A program made the position numbers and the translations under genes. A model generated the notes under the pieces. It was given only the letters and a program-made list of their open reading frames with translations. It made no database searches and was not told the DNA's origin. Shown piece by piece: positions 14,706-21,686 of a stretch of DNA of 21,686 nt. The stretch's first letter is position 1. Every line of letters begins with the position of its first letter. This DNA is from Gammaproteobacteria bacterium (GTDB lineage: Bacteria; Pseudomonadota; Gammaproteobacteria; SZUA-229), in the NCBI GenBank assembly GCA_029287815.1, contig JARFQK010000021.1, positions 1-21,686 on the forward strand. Direction: 5' to 3'.

Positions 14706-14851
14706 TCAATTTGTCGGGTATTCAAATTCCCTTCCAAGGGCTTTACCCGCTTCCTCCCAAATGGGTTGGAGCACGTCTTTGACGTCGAGCTTTCCAGCTT
14801 CGATCTCGGGAGAGTAGCCCATACTATCGTTCGGGTCGATTGGAACTGCTT
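14706..14851 (-). pseudogene. Duplicated 3' stub of the MBL-fold hydrolase gene
   Basis: This region is nearly identical to the last ~145 bases of the intact MBL gene (16557-16700). In frame it reads VPIDPNDSMGYSPEIEAGK, LDVKDVLQPIWEEAGKALG and REFEYPTN, then TGA at 14708-14706, against VPIDPNDSMGYSPEIEAGK...TWEEAGKVLGREFTYPEK in the full gene. Everything 5' of VPIDP is absent and replaced by unrelated sequence after the sulfatase. The reading frame is intact with a handful of substitutions, so the copy diverged for some time before or after truncation. Confidence 0.9.
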
Positions 14852-14924
14852 CGCGAGACTGAGCGCGAACGCAGCCAGGCTGCGCCGTTCACACTTCATA
14901 CCATGAGCAGCGGGCGATCCTGCC

Positions 14925-16515
14925 CTATTGCGCGTAGGTTTTGTGAGGATACTTCTCGATCATCTGCATGTGGCTGCCCATCAAGTCCGATATCGGCTGC
15001 ACGAACCACAGGTACGGATAGACCTTGCCGTACTTCTCACCCGGATCGCGCACGACGTTGTACATTTCAAATTGCGGCAGCCCGCCGCCAACGCCACCGC
15101 CGATGATCGCTTTATAATCTCCAAGGCGTGCCGCACCGACCTTGGCTCCACCGTAGTGCAGCATGTAATGGCGACGGCCGTGGCCCTCGCCGTTTAGCAA
15201 AAACGAGGTCTGGTCGATGCCGTCCGTAACCCGATCGTCGGGAATATTATCCTTAATCCCAGCAATACGAGCCGCTGTCGTGAACATGTCGCTCACATGG
15301 ATGATATCCAGCGGATCTTGCCCTGGCTCGATCATGCCCGGCCATCTGGCAAACGCGGGGGTTTTGACACCACCTTCGAACACGTCGCCCTTGCCGCCTT
15401 TCAGCCAGCTGTAACCACTGTTGGGGTAGAAGGCGTACATGGGCCCGTTGTCGCTCATCCACACGACCAGCGTGTTTTCATCGATGCCTTCGTCCTTGAG
15501 GGTCTGCAAGACTTCCGCGACATCGGCAGAGTGCTTGACCATTTCGACCCCGTTGTTGTTGCGGGAGTCCACGTTTTGTCCGAAGCGCACGTCCTTCGGC
15601 GAGCCTGCCGGTGAATTGGCATTGGAGGCCCAGTAGATGAAGAAGGGCTTTTCGGACTTGGCCTGCTCCTTAATGTAGCCTTTGATCTGGCGCACCATCT
15701 CCGCTTCGTGCTCCACCATCTGCGAGGAGCGGGTGATCCGCTGGATTTCCTTGCGCCCTTTGCCCTTTTCGCCCTGCATGATCCCGTGGATTTTTATGCC
15801 ATAGCGCTCTTTGTATTCCTCACTACCCGGAAAGTCGTAAAAGTGCGCATTGCCGGCCACAACATCGGCCTGATAGTGCTCTTCGACATCGGCCCACATC
15901 CAGAAAGCCGCGTTGTAGAGGGTGTAGTAGGCATAGTCGAACCCCTGGTTTTCCGGCGCACTCTCCTCGGCGCCGCCGACATGCCACTTGCCCCACATGG
16001 CCGTGCTATAGCCCGCTTCCGAGAGCAGTTCTGCAATGGTGCGCTCTTCCCCTGGAAGACCCGCTGTCCCACCCGGCCACAATACATCCGTCACACCCGT
16101 GCGGACCGGAAGCCGGCCCGTCATCAGGGCTATGCGAGTGGGTGTGCAAGTGGGCTCGGTGTAATGAGACGAAAAGGCCATGCCTTCTGACGCCAGTTGG
16201 TCAAGCTCCGGCGTAGGTGTTCCTCGTCTTTTTCCGCCATACTGCCAGCCAGGCTCCCCCCCAGCCGATATCGTCGGTGAGGACAAAGATGATGTTGGGC
16301 TTCTTGCCGAACTTCTCCTCCAGTGCGGCAAGCTTCGTGTCGATTGCCTTGTCTTCCTTGGCCCACTCGGTGCCATGTTTCTTTTTCAGCTCGTAGTAGG
16401 GCGCGTCGAACTGAGCGGCAATTGTGGTGCTCACAAGGCCCGCAACAGTGAACAGCGATAAGGCACATTTACTCATCCATGACTGCCTGTTATTCCTCCT
16501 CTTCGGTTTCGTCAT
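14925..16515 (-). pseudogene. Secreted arylsulfatase, split by a one-base insertion in a G7 tract
   Basis: This is an alkaline-phosphatase-superfamily sulfatase (PF00884). The first frame (ATG 16515) encodes a signal peptide (about 15-34) and the metal-binding start KPNIIFVLTDDIGWG, then ends early. The rest (from about 16255 to 14925) is in the next frame: EPGWQYGGKRRGTPTPELDQLA, the formylglycine signature CTPTR (Cys about 123 of the repaired protein) with LMTGR, then WGKWHVGG, and the second metal motif VVWMSDNGP. Reading the C7 at 16256-16262 as six bases joins the two perfectly (GWGEPGW), giving about 529 aa, full length for an arylsulfatase. So as written it is broken by one base. It follows the MBL gene by 41 bp and is probably cotranscribed. 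A sulfate ester is the expected substrate; which one is unknown. Confidence 0.88.
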
Positions 16516-16556
16516 TTTTTTAGTCGTGCACAGTCCGGCCTGAGGCGATACCGTTA

Positions 16557-17819
16557 TTACTTCTCGGGGTAAGTAAACTCCCTTCCAAGGACTTTACCTG
16601 CTTCTTCCCAAGTGGGTTGGAGCACGTCTTTGACGTCGAGCTTTCCGGCTTCGATCTCGGGAGAGTAGCCCATACTATCGTTCGGGTCGATCGGAACCGC
16701 CGCGCTGGCCATGGGCGGAGTCCACGTGTGGTGGTCGACGATCGCCAAGCGTTCCGTGATCTTGTCCTTCGTCACGTTCCAGACCATATGGTCCTCCGCT
16801 AGACTCAGCGGACCGTCATAGGTTGTGCGGATGCGCTCGAGGATCGGGCCTGTCGTGTCGTGGTCCTTGAAGAAGTGGTAGGCCACCGCGTGGCGTGGCT
16901 TGACCATGCTCATCACCTTGCCGAAAGCCTCCGGCGCGGTGTGGATTTGCGTTCCGACCTGGAGCGCCGCTTCCGGTGTCAGGCCGAGTTTGCTAACAAG
17001 GTCAGGTACGGCGATGAAGGCCTCGTGGATAACGAGATCTGCATCCTTCGAGTTCTTGATAAACCACTTGTTTGGAAAAGTATCGCTGCCGTACACGAAC
17101 TTGAGTCCATTCCATTCGAGCGAATAGCTCACGGATCCGTCGATGGCGTGGATGGCAGGGAAGGAGCGGATGACCACGCCATTCTCCTCGTAGACGACCT
17201 GCTCCTTCTTGTAGTCGAACTCGTGCACTTCCGTCTTGAAGCCACGAATGTCAGTCTGGCCCAGGCGTCCGGCTATATCCCACGCATACATCTTTTCCAT
17301 GTGTTCCATGGCAGCGGCTGTCCCGAGCTCCGGCTTGGAACCGCTGGGACCCCAGATGCGCAGCGGAACGTGACGCCCCATAAGACCGCCTCCGACAAAC
17401 AGCGCATCGATGTCGCCCATGTGATCACCGTGGAGGTGCCCGATGAAGACCTTGTCAAGGAAGTCGTAGGGGATCTCCAGTGCCGCTATCCGCTCGGCGG
17501 AACCTGAGCCGATGTCGAAGATGAACTTATCGCCGTTGCCGAGTTCCACCAGGAAACAGGGCGCTGCCTGGGCCATGCGCGTAAAAGGCATGCCGGTTCC
17601 GCAAGCGATGACGCGCATTTCATCAGGTGCCAGGGCCTCGCTGTTAGGTGCGTAAAAGTGACGTTCGCGTGGCTGTGTCGGAGAAATAGCGGGTTCACCG
17701 CTTCCAGGTGCCTTGGCAATTGCAGGTGAAACCAATGATGAACCATGTGTACCAAAGTACAGTCCTGCAGCAAGCCCCAATGTAAAAACCGCAACGACAA
17801 CTGTCTTCTTCATTTTCAT
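16557..17819 (-). CDS. Secreted MBL-fold metallo-hydrolase (RNase Z/GntH-like group)
   Basis: This 420-aa protein has an N-terminal export signal (about 5-22) and a metallo-beta-lactamase fold. The zinc-binding HxHxDH motif is HLHGDHMGD (His128, His130, Asp132, His133), with further ligands in FPAIHAIDGSVSYS, YGSDTFPN and the late AVAYHFFKDHD. The ATG at 17819 is chosen because GGAGG lies eight bases upstream; a TTG five codons earlier would include the ribosome-binding site. Its overall layout resembles proteins labelled GntH in databases; that name comes from guanitoxin biosynthesis and should not be read as function here. Its promoter overlaps a 22-bp inverted repeat, the probable TetR operator. 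A truncated second copy of its 3' end lies at 14706-14851. Confidence 0.88.
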   Translation of the reverse strand: MKMKKTVVVAVFTLGLAAGLYFGTHGSSLVSPAIAKAPGSGEPAISPTQPRERHFYAPNSEALAPDEMRVIACGTGMPFTRMAQAAPCFLVELGNGDKFIFDIGSGSAERIAALEIPYDFLDKVFIGHLHGDHMGDIDALFVGGGLMGRHVPLRIWGPSGSKPELGTAAAMEHMEKMYAWDIAGRLGQTDIRGFKTEVHEFDYKKEQVVYEENGVVIRSFPAIHAIDGSVSYSLEWNGLKFVYGSDTFPNKWFIKNSKDADLVIHEAFIAVPDLVSKLGLTPEAALQVGTQIHTAPEAFGKVMSMVKPRHAVAYHFFKDHDTTGPILERIRTTYDGPLSLAEDHMVWNVTKDKITERLAIVDHHTWTPPMASAAVPIDPNDSMGYSPEIEAGKLDVKDVLQPTWEEAGKVLGREFTYPEK

Positions 17820-17848
17820 CTTTCCACCCTCCAATTCAGTTTCGCAAA

Positions 17849-17880
17849 ATAGTAACTCAGCTAGACGTTTACGTCTAGCT
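17849..17880 (-). promoter_or_regulatory. Promoter of the MBL/sulfatase unit overlapping a TetR-type operator
   Basis: AGCTAGACGT-TT-ACGTCTAGCT (17859-17880) is a perfect 10+2+10 inverted repeat. On the minus strand a -35 TAGACG (17877-17872) and -10 TACTAT (17854-17849), 17 bp apart, are interleaved with it, placing transcription start about 20 bases before the MBL ATG. Binding in this position would block RNA polymerase. The same -35, spacer and repeat recur at 20448-20479. The regulator is inferred to be the TetR protein encoded at 20527. Confidence 0.72.
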
Positions 17881-17920
17881 GCCTGACCGCTTTAATAACC
17901 ACAAATTCTTTCATGCTATT

Positions 17921-18055
17921 ATGTTTGTGCGTGCGTTGCTGTTAACTTGGTATCGATGCCAGAGTTTGCCGTTGTTCTCAGAGATATCACATAAACGGCT
18001 GCGCGAACAGATTGGACAACGAATAGAATTACTTACAATCAAGAAATCCCATTAA
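17921..18055 (+). pseudogene. Remnant of a second TetR gene: promoter joined to the last ~38 codons
   Basis: Directly after the duplicated operator/promoter block, a 44-codon frame reads LLTWYRCQSLPLFSEISHK and RLREQIGQRIELLTIKKSH before TAA. This aligns with the C-terminus of the intact TetR (LFTCYHSLESPMFPEISRK, RRREQISKRIELLISKKSR). The whole DNA-binding domain and most of the ligand domain are missing, so it is an internally deleted paralogue. The divergence between the two tails (about half the residues changed) shows the duplication is old. It might still be transcribed, but cannot bind DNA as a TetR protein. Confidence 0.85.
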
Positions 18056-18094
18056 CATTCAGTTTTAGCATCTTCCCAGACAAACTATTCTTGT

Positions 18095-18126
18095 GGGCTA
18101 AGCATCTGCTGCAACATGCTTAACCC
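18095..18126. terminator. Stem-loop between TetR remnant and the 698-aa gene
   Basis: GGGCTAAGCAT (18095-18105) pairs with ATGCTTAACCC (18116-18126), 11 bp with one G.T wobble, loop of 10. On the plus strand it is followed by AGTTTTACCTTT, a weak U-tract, so it fits as the terminator of the TetR remnant transcript. On the minus strand it lies about 30 bases after the stop of the 698-aa gene and may end that transcript too, though without a U-run. Confidence 0.6.
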
Positions 18127-18154
18127 AGTTTTACCTTTAAAGTTTATCGATTTA

Positions 18155-20251
18155 TCAGCGACCGCCACCGCCTCGCAACCCGCCGCCACCTCTTGACGAC
18201 ATGGAACTTCGTTGCGCACCTCGCTGTCTCGCCTGAGAACTCTTTTCCATTGATTTGCCAGATGATTGGTTTGAGCTATGCCACGAAGGTTTCCGTTTCC
18301 CAGTATTTGATGATTTCTGTTTAGAACCTGCCTCTTTAGACTTCAAATCTTTAGGCTCGGATTTCCAGCCATCTGAGGTTCGCTGTTCCCAGCCTTTATC
18401 GCTCTTGCGATGAATATTTCCATCTTTATCCGCAAACACATTGTTAACCTGCTTACTTGCAACACTAGCTTTTGCACGATCACTTGCTCTTCCTGCCTGC
18501 GTCGATACACGCTTCTTATTGCTCTGGCTTCGATAGATATTATTCTGTGCGGCATTACGCTGACCCGCACGATAGCCAGAGCGATACCCGGCGCGATGCC
18601 CATGCCGATAGCCACGGTTGTAACCACGATAGCCCCCTGGCCCCCACCAGCCTCCACGATACCACCCGCCACCGCCAATGGTGAAGGTGAACGGGCCACT
18701 GCTATAGCTCAGACCGAAACGAAATCCGGTCCTGGGATTCCAGCGAACATGAAAACCCCAGGTTGATCTGCGCGGGTAATACCGGTAACCATACCAGCCC
18801 GGCCAGTAATATCCGGTGCCATACACAATAGTGGTATGATAAACATAAGTACCGGTATATCCTGGCGTGTAACCGATATATATTTCATCATCCGTTACTT
18901 TGTAGATATGCACAAATGTCACATGATAGAGCGATGACTCTGGTGGAATGGTATAGACTACATCCGGTATTGAAGTAGCAACTTTCCAACTGCCTTTTGC
19001 ACTATCGGAAACAAACCAGACAGCATCATCACAGGCATAATATTTATTTTCGACCTTAATGATTGGCGTTTCGGTGTTAACAGCATAGCTAAGGTTAACA
19101 CCCTCAATGGTTTCGAATTCAGGATCACCATCATACTCAACCGATAGCGTAGCCTTATTACGATCTACCACAGCTGTCTGTGGTATCTGCGCATCAAGAA
19201 CAGCTTCCTCCGCTACGTTAGTTCCGGACACAGCATAAAGAACAGTACCCATTTCAGACTCTTCAGGGATGCTGGGAAAATCTTCGGGCAAGTCTTCTCC
19301 TGGTACATATTTCCAGGGGCCTTTGAGATTAGTGCTTGCGTACCAGCGTCCAGAAAGGAGCACATAATAATTTTGATCCTTGATGCTTTTCAGGACGTCA
19401 CTGTCAGTATTACTGACATAAAGTAAGTCAGTATTGTCGATAGGCGTAAACTCTGGGTCACCGGTTGCAGATATGAGCTCTGCTGGTTCCGTTTCCACGA
19501 TTATCTTAGGTATTGAATCTGGATCGATCTCGCCATCAGACTGGCCATCAATCTGCTCATCAGACTCAACTTCTGGCGCCATGCTAGCAATTTCATCAGG
19601 CACCGTCATCACCAGTTGCCAATCACCTTTAATATCCTCTGCCGAATACCATCTTTTCGCATCCGCGTTGAGATAGTATTGTTTAGCGGCAGGATCGAGC
19701 AAGATTGTATAAGGCGTATTGATTACTCTCATCAGTTTAGAATCAGGCTCTTCCCTCAAACGAGGTTCACCATCAATTGAGATCAGCACTGCCGGCTCAT
19801 TGATAAAAATAATTTTTGGTGGTTTAGTACTGATGGTATCTGCCATATCTGAACGTTTATCTTCACGCTCCAATGTCAGCATCAACTGATCCATTGATAT
19901 TGCGAATTGCCATTGTGGTATTTCATTTTCCAGCAAGGTAATTAATCGTTCAGATTTCTTTTCATCTTCCGTTGGAAAACGCACACGGGTCACTGAGACT
20001 TTTGTGATATTGGCAGTACGCTCAGCACGGTCTGTATCGAGCTGTGCTTCAAACCAGATCGCACCAAACACCGGTTCTTTTGCCTCTTTAATCTCCACTG
20101 CCACCGCGGCACGGCTTTTAAGTAAATTACCGTTTAGTGATTCTGGCTGAGGCTGATACACAACCACTACACCTTCAGGCACATGGATCTCACGTGGCCA
20201 GCTTCCGGTTACTTCGCTATTTACTTCGTCCTGCGCCCAGACCGCAGTCAT
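18155..20251 (-). CDS. Large secreted protein with repeated beta modules and a Gly/Tyr/Arg-rich tail
   Basis: 698 codons run from ATG 20251. The N-terminal two-thirds contain recurring modules built around 'WY/YY...KG.W' sentences: KQYYLNADAKRWYSAEDIKGDW, QNYYVLLSGRWYASTNLKGPW and NKYYACDDAVWFVSDSAKGSW, each preceded by a 'GDPEF' or 'GEPRL' turn. After about residue 480 come YTPGYTGTYVYHTTIVYGTG, a Trp/Tyr/Gly/Arg-rich region, a module ADKDGNIHRKSDKGWEQR, then a Ser/Lys-rich tail ending GGGGLRGGGGR. Similar proteins carry the loose label 'carbohydrate-binding family V/XII'. The ATG leaves only MTAVWAQ of a signal peptide; one extra A in the A6 run (20285-20290) would extend the frame to ATG 20304 and complete a signal ending AVWAQ. 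Export is therefore likely, and the activity unknown. Confidence 0.78.
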   Translation of the reverse strand: MTAVWAQDEVNSEVTGSWPREIHVPEGVVVVYQPQPESLNGNLLKSRAAVAVEIKEAKEPVFGAIWFEAQLDTDRAERTANITKVSVTRVRFPTEDEKKSERLITLLENEIPQWQFAISMDQLMLTLEREDKRSDMADTISTKPPKIIFINEPAVLISIDGEPRLREEPDSKLMRVINTPYTILLDPAAKQYYLNADAKRWYSAEDIKGDWQLVMTVPDEIASMAPEVESDEQIDGQSDGEIDPDSIPKIIVETEPAELISATGDPEFTPIDNTDLLYVSNTDSDVLKSIKDQNYYVLLSGRWYASTNLKGPWKYVPGEDLPEDFPSIPEESEMGTVLYAVSGTNVAEEAVLDAQIPQTAVVDRNKATLSVEYDGDPEFETIEGVNLSYAVNTETPIIKVENKYYACDDAVWFVSDSAKGSWKVATSIPDVVYTIPPESSLYHVTFVHIYKVTDDEIYIGYTPGYTGTYVYHTTIVYGTGYYWPGWYGYRYYPRRSTWGFHVRWNPRTGFRFGLSYSSGPFTFTIGGGGWYRGGWWGPGGYRGYNRGYRHGHRAGYRSGYRAGQRNAAQNNIYRSQSNKKRVSTQAGRASDRAKASVASKQVNNVFADKDGNIHRKSDKGWEQRTSDGWKSEPKDLKSKEAGSKQKSSNTGKRKPSWHSSNQSSGKSMEKSSQARQRGAQRSSMSSRGGGGLRGGGGR

Positions 20252-20447
20252 AGATAAAGGTAGATACAGAACAGTGCAGCTATATTTTTTATATACTCAT
20301 TCATCAATTTTGTCTTTATGCTGATTAGATAATATGAGTCCAAATCTATACCCACAGCATCGACGACTGCTGATATATGCCATTCAAGACAACAGCACTT
20401 TTTTAATAGCGACTCTTTTTCATTCTCATTGAAATGTACCTTGTATT
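20252..20447. other. Leader region of the 698-aa secreted protein gene
   Basis: On the minus strand this covers the probable 5' untranslated leader (transcription start near 20441) and, from 20304, a frame giving MNEYIKN and a hydrophobic run that is one base out of frame with the main gene. No other gene or RNA was seen. Confidence 0.4.
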
Positions 20448-20521
20448 AGAATAACTTAGCTCGACGTAGTCGTCTAGCTGTTTGCATGCTTTAATAACCC
20501 CCATCCTTTCATGCTAATATG
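20448..20521. promoter_or_regulatory. Divergent promoter/operator between the 698-aa gene and tetR
   Basis: An imperfect inverted repeat AGCTCGACGT-AG-TCGTCTAGCT occupies 20458-20479, the counterpart of the perfect one at 17859-17880. Minus-strand promoter: -35 TAGACG (20476-20471), -10 TATTCT (20453-20448), spacer 17, the same as at the MBL gene. On the plus strand TAATAT at 20515-20520 could be the -10 of tetR, only seven bases before its ATG, so a leaderless or very short-leader mRNA is possible. The conserved block extends over 20450-20521 with CTTTAATAACC and CTTTCATGCTA in both copies. Confidence 0.72.
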
Positions 20522-20526
20522 TCCGT

Positions 20527-21096
20527 ATGAGCAACCCAAAAATACGCAGAGGTGTTTCTAAAGCTGAATGGCTGGAGATGGGGCTCCAAGCACTGAGTGA
20601 AGGCGGTGTCAACACGCTAACTATAGAGGGGCTAGCCAGATCACTTGGCATTAACAAGGCGGGCTTCTACTGGCACTTCAAGAATCGCAAAGACTTGTTG
20701 CACCACCTACTTGATTACTGGACCCACGAACTCACAGAAGTAGTGACAGAAAATCAGGATATTCTAACGTTGGATCCAAAGAACCGGCTGATCAAGACTG
20801 CCGAAATGATTATTGACTTTGAACTGACACGCTACGACCTTGCCATCCGACAATGGGCGCAGCAGGACACAGAAGCTGCTCGAGCGGTACGAAAAGTCAA
20901 TCGGCTTAGAATGAATTTCATTCGAAATGCATTCGCCGAGCTGGGATTCAAAGGTGATGATCTGGAGATGCGAACAATGCTATTTACTTGCTATCACAGC
21001 TTGGAATCACCAATGTTTCCAGAAATATCGCGCAAACGACGACGCGAGCAAATTTCAAAACGCATTGAGCTGTTAATCAGTAAGAAATCCAGGTAA
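20527..21096 (+). CDS. TetR/AcrR-family transcriptional regulator
   Basis: This is a 189-aa TetR-type repressor. The N-terminal helix-turn-helix (residues about 12-56) contains LTIEGLARSLGINKAGFYWHFKNRKDLL, the classical TetR_N (PF00440) pattern with the Tyr-Trp-His-Phe recognition helix. The C-terminal all-helical half (about 60-189) is the ligand and dimer domain and is not similar to a named subfamily I know. The ATG at 20527 starts the protein; a nearby ATG at 20519 is out of frame and hits a stop. The gene stands divergent to the 698-aa gene with a shared operator, and the same operator precedes the MBL/sulfatase unit, so it likely represses itself and both units. The inducer is unknown. 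Confidence 0.92.
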   Translation: MSNPKIRRGVSKAEWLEMGLQALSEGGVNTLTIEGLARSLGINKAGFYWHFKNRKDLLHHLLDYWTHELTEVVTENQDILTLDPKNRLIKTAEMIIDFELTRYDLAIRQWAQQDTEAARAVRKVNRLRMNFIRNAFAELGFKGDDLEMRTMLFTCYHSLESPMFPEISRKRRREQISKRIELLISKKSR

Positions 21097-21318
21097 ATCT
21101 CCTTGTTCTTTACAATTAGTGTCCGGTCAGAAACAGCCATTTTTGAAGCAGGCAGGATAATTAGAGGGACACGAACATACTGGCTTGCCCCCATAATGTG
21201 CGAACCATAACAGCCACCCACCACCATTATTTCAATAACCATCAAATTTTGCTCTGCCCCAGGCACACCACATCCTGGGGCACACCCCATGGCCTGCCAT
21301 GACAGTAGCAACAAACTG
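21097..21318. other. Spacer between tetR and the transposase, with a strong hairpin
   Basis: No gene was found. TGCCCCAGG (21255-21263) pairs perfectly with CCTGGGGCA (21274-21282) across a 10-base loop, 37 bases after the transposase stop, and could lie near the transposase transcript's end. The left end of the insertion sequence should be in this stretch; GTGTCCGGTCAGAAAC starting at about 21120 is a possible terminal repeat, but the right end is outside the window so it cannot be matched. Confidence 0.4.
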
Positions 21319-21686
21319 CTATGTCGGTTTTAGACGACCGAACAAGGCCAGATTGTGGGCAACAACCGATGACCAAACATAAGCATGGAAATGCGCCAGT
21401 CCTTTCCAGGTGCATCGCGCCAACCCATAGGCGCGCTTCAGGCAGGAGATACCGGCTTCGATTCCTGCCCGAAAGTCCCTCAACTTACGGTAGACCCAAG
21501 GGCTTTTCGCCATCGCCTCTACCTTCAGCCCCCGCTTCTTGTGGAACACCACATCCTTGACCTGTAAGGTCTTGGCTTCCTGTAGGTTATCCATACTGGC
21601 ATAGCCGCCATCTGCTGCCATCTGGCGAGGTGCCACCCCGAAGTGGTCAATGTGCCGTTCCAGCATCGGCAGAAACTGCTCGCTAT
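21319..21686 (-). mobile_element. DDE transposase, C-terminal part (insertion sequence running off the window)
   Basis: About 122 codons are visible and the frame stays open to the right edge, reading SEQFLPMLERHIDHFG before the part given from ATG 21666. The sequence has a DDE catalytic pattern: Asp in MAADGGYASMDN and Glu in FRAGIEAGISCLKRAYGL, followed by the CTWKGLAHFHAYVWSSVVAHNLALFGRL tail. This tail is like ISNCY-type and IS5/IS4-superfamily transposases; the precise family cannot be fixed without the N-terminus. The stop is at 21321-21319. The part seen looks intact. Confidence 0.85.

Noticed and set aside
18095..18126. Riboswitch or small RNA
   Set aside because: It is a simple stem-loop at converging gene ends, best explained as a terminator.
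1..21686. CRISPR array
   Set aside because: No regularly spaced repeats with unique spacers were seen; the only tandem copies are those listed.

Overview
The window is most consistent with a moderately GC-rich gammaproteobacterium, probably marine or salt-adapted. The evidence is a multisubunit Mrp-type Na+/H+ antiporter operon, a second single-polypeptide Na+/H+ antiporter-like protein, many Gram-negative envelope proteins, a secreted sulfatase and general protein style. I cannot name the genus. Almost every gene lies on the minus strand; the plus-strand exceptions are an antitoxin/toxin pair, a TetR regulator and the remnant of a second TetR gene.

Layout. (1) 1-2965: Mrp operon, read right to left as mrpE-F-G-(MbhD/MnhB fusion)-C-D, nearly all with 4-bp stop/start overlaps; mrpD leaves the window at base 1. 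(2) 3179-3269: a REP-like repeat cluster next to the 3' end of a PF07399-type Na+/H+ antiporter gene (3276-5186). (3) 5283-5918: an AbrB-type antitoxin and a VapC PIN toxin gene broken by one extra T. (4) 5919-6363: no gene, but the 3' half of a tRNA-Lys(CTT) on the minus strand, which looks like a displaced attachment-site copy. (5) 6364-11960: a metal-flavoured envelope cluster made of a lipoprotein, a 611-aa membrane protein of unknown function, an ABC ATPase plus an FtsX/MacB-type permease, a ZnuA-like binding protein, and an internal remnant of an amidohydrolase gene. (6) 12083-14673: two outer-membrane beta-barrel type proteins and a glycine-zipper envelope protein. (7) 14706-17819: a secreted MBL-fold hydrolase, a secreted arylsulfatase split by a G7 tract, and a duplicated 3' stub of the MBL gene. 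(8) 17849-21096: a 698-aa secreted Gly/Tyr/Arg-rich protein, an intact TetR regulator and the stump of a second one. (9) 21319-21686: the 3' part of a DDE transposase that runs off the right edge.

How the parts fit. The MBL/sulfatase pair and the 698-aa protein each have upstream the same ~72-bp block: a 22-bp inverted repeat overlapping a minus-strand promoter (identical -35, 17-bp spacer). One block sits directly before the intact TetR gene; the other sits directly before the TetR stump. The simplest reading is an ancestral duplicated regulator/operator unit that now lets one TetR protein control both transcription units. What the secreted hydrolases act on is not visible in the sequence.

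Cautions. Three genes (vapC, the sulfatase, and the 698-aa protein's signal peptide) are each out of frame by exactly one base in a mononucleotide run. This could be phase variation or decay, but sequencing or assembly error must be excluded first. A 16-bp tandem duplication separately breaks the 5' end of the 12083-12748 barrel gene.
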